Shown in pieces: positions 63,313 through 64,000 of a DNA stretch of 64,000 bases. The notes beneath the pieces are model-generated. The model made no database searches. It was not told the origin of the DNA and was given only the letters and a program-made list of their open reading frames with translations. Position numbers and translations under genes: made by a program. The DNA comes from Deinococcus ruber (GTDB lineage Bacteria > Deinococcota > Deinococci > Deinococcales > Deinococcaceae). The stretch lies in contig NZ_BMQL01000001.1 in the NCBI RefSeq assembly GCF_014648095.1, positions 186,001-250,000 on the forward strand, given 5' to 3'. Numbering within the stretch: position 1 is the stretch's first letter; the number at the start of each line of letters is the position of its first letter.

Positions 63313-63951
63313 TCATAGCACCTCCCGCGACAGACTCAGAATGTCTTCCCAGGCCTGCGCTGCCCGCCCGCCTGCGTCCTCTTTGGGCGGCAGATCGCGG
63401 CACAGCACGCCGAGTTCGGCAGCCCGCAGATAGGCCGCGTACTGGCGAACCAGCGTGTTACACACGGTCAGGCCCGCGTCGCGCAGGTCTTCGCGGGCGC
63501 GTTCCCCGGCTCCGGATGTGGGCGGCACCCGCGTCAGAATGACCTTGAGCTTTCGGCGTGCGCCGCCCTCGGTATTCAGAAATTCTGCAAGCGCAATGGT
63601 GGCCTCCAGTTCGAGCATACTGACGCCGCTGGGCACCAGAATCGTATCGGCCCGCTCTGACAGGTCGCGCAGTTCTTTGCGCCTGGGCCTGCCCTCGGTG
63701 TCGATGACCACCGCGTCGAGGTCACGCAGGCGGCGCGGCCTGACTTCCTCCGGCTCCAGAACCTCGAAGCTCAGCGGCGTTCCGTGGGCCACGCCCCGCT
63801 GCGCCCAACCCGCACTGGACCCGATACGTCCGTCCTCGTCGATCAGCGCCACATGCAGACCGCGTTCGGCCAGTGCTCCGGCGAGATGAACGGCGAGCGT
63901 GCTTTTTCCCACGCCGCCTTTTTCTGAAGTGATGGCGATGACAGCAGGCAT
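63313..63951 (-). CDS. ParA/MinD-superfamily ATPase
   Basis: Deviant-Walker ATPase of 212 residues. The signature is [21 protein letters not shown] at the N-terminus, with the second Lys of the deviant P-loop, then [19 protein letters not shown] (switch I) and [31 protein letters not shown] (Walker B). A ParB partner and parS site are not seen nearby, so it may position a cargo other than the chromosome. TAGCCT lies 5 nt before the ATG at 63951, leaderless. The remaining 49 nt of the window (63952-64000) hold no gene I can support. Confidence 0.9.
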   Translation of the reverse strand: MPAVIAITSEKGGVGKSTLAVHLAGALAERGLHVALIDEDGRIGSSAGWAQRGVAHGTPLSFEVLEPEEVRPRRLRDLDAVVIDTEGRPRRKELRDLSERADTILVPSGVSMLELEATIALAEFLNTEGGARRKLKVILTRVPPTSGAGERAREDLRDAGLTVCNTLVRQYAAYLRAAELGVLCRDLPPKEDAGGRAAQAWEDILSLSREVL

Positions 63952-64000
63952 GGCCTAGGCTAGCAGCAAGATGAGTAAAACGAGTCAGCTTGATGTTCTG

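Overview
The window is high-GC bacterial chromosome and looks like Deinococcus. Four signs point there: (i) an operator close to the HspR-associated inverted repeat next to dnaK; (ii) a close match to the Deinococcus radiation/desiccation response motif in the gyrA promoter; (iii) a CrtD-type carotenoid desaturase; (iv) about thirty genes with a TANNNT hexamer only 5-8 nt before the start codon, the leaderless-promoter arrangement described for Deinococcus. I see no phage, transposase or CRISPR array. This is core chromosome with lineage-specific small genes and repeats.

Layout. 1-5.4 kb: ftsH (partial, minus) diverges from a dnaK-grpE-dnaJ chaperone operon, followed by a secreted protein. 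5.5-11.3 kb: MFS exporter, acetyltransferase, SDR oxidoreductase, nitroreductase and a MocR-type regulator. 11.3-17.7 kb: a PadR regulator with a permease-prefix membrane protein, comF, a large M16C metallopeptidase and small genes. 17.8-21.4 kb: an excisionase-like HTH gene with 10-bp operator-like repeats, then clpS-clpA. 21.6-24.5 kb: monooxygenase-like protein, HMG-CoA lyase ending in a 15-copy heptamer array, endonuclease III, and a zinc-ribbon coiled-coil protein. 24.5-29.9 kb: gyrA, pilT, a CRP/FNR-family regulator and a DUF1905 protein. 29.9-37.5 kb: an ABC exporter pair, a nucleotidyltransferase-fold protein, a DUF402 protein, a U32 peptidase and a membrane protein. 37.6-44.0 kb: prfB with its programmed frameshift, a methyltransferase, an AcuI-type reductase, a UbiA prenyltransferase-crtD pair and corA. 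44.2-50.5 kb: pyrG, a LysM/M23 peptidase, an MFS exporter, an M24 aminopeptidase and an RlpA-like protein. 50.6-56.6 kb: a YbjN protein, an anomalous tRNA-like gene, pepF, two alpha/beta hydrolases and pdxST. 56.7-64 kb: a receiver-domain protein overlapping an M23 peptidase gene, a secreted protein, a small P-loop kinase, sucCD, a small operon with an HExxH membrane protein, and a ParA-like ATPase.

Themes. Protein quality control is well represented (FtsH, DnaK/GrpE/DnaJ, ClpS/ClpA, M16C, PepF, M24, U32), with visible heat-shock control at dnaK and DNA-damage control at gyrA. Cell-wall remodelling appears three times (two LysM/M23 proteins and RlpA). Metabolic pairs are pdxS-pdxT (PLP), sucC-sucD (TCA cycle) and UbiA-crtD (carotenoids).

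Most unusual non-coding features: a leaderless 28-codon ORF coupled to ftsH, a tRNA-Arg(CCU)-like gene about 14 nt too long with a broken D-stem, the heptamer array, three families of intergenic inverted repeats, and a corA leader with short overlapping reading frames. All calls come from reading the sequence; no searches were run.
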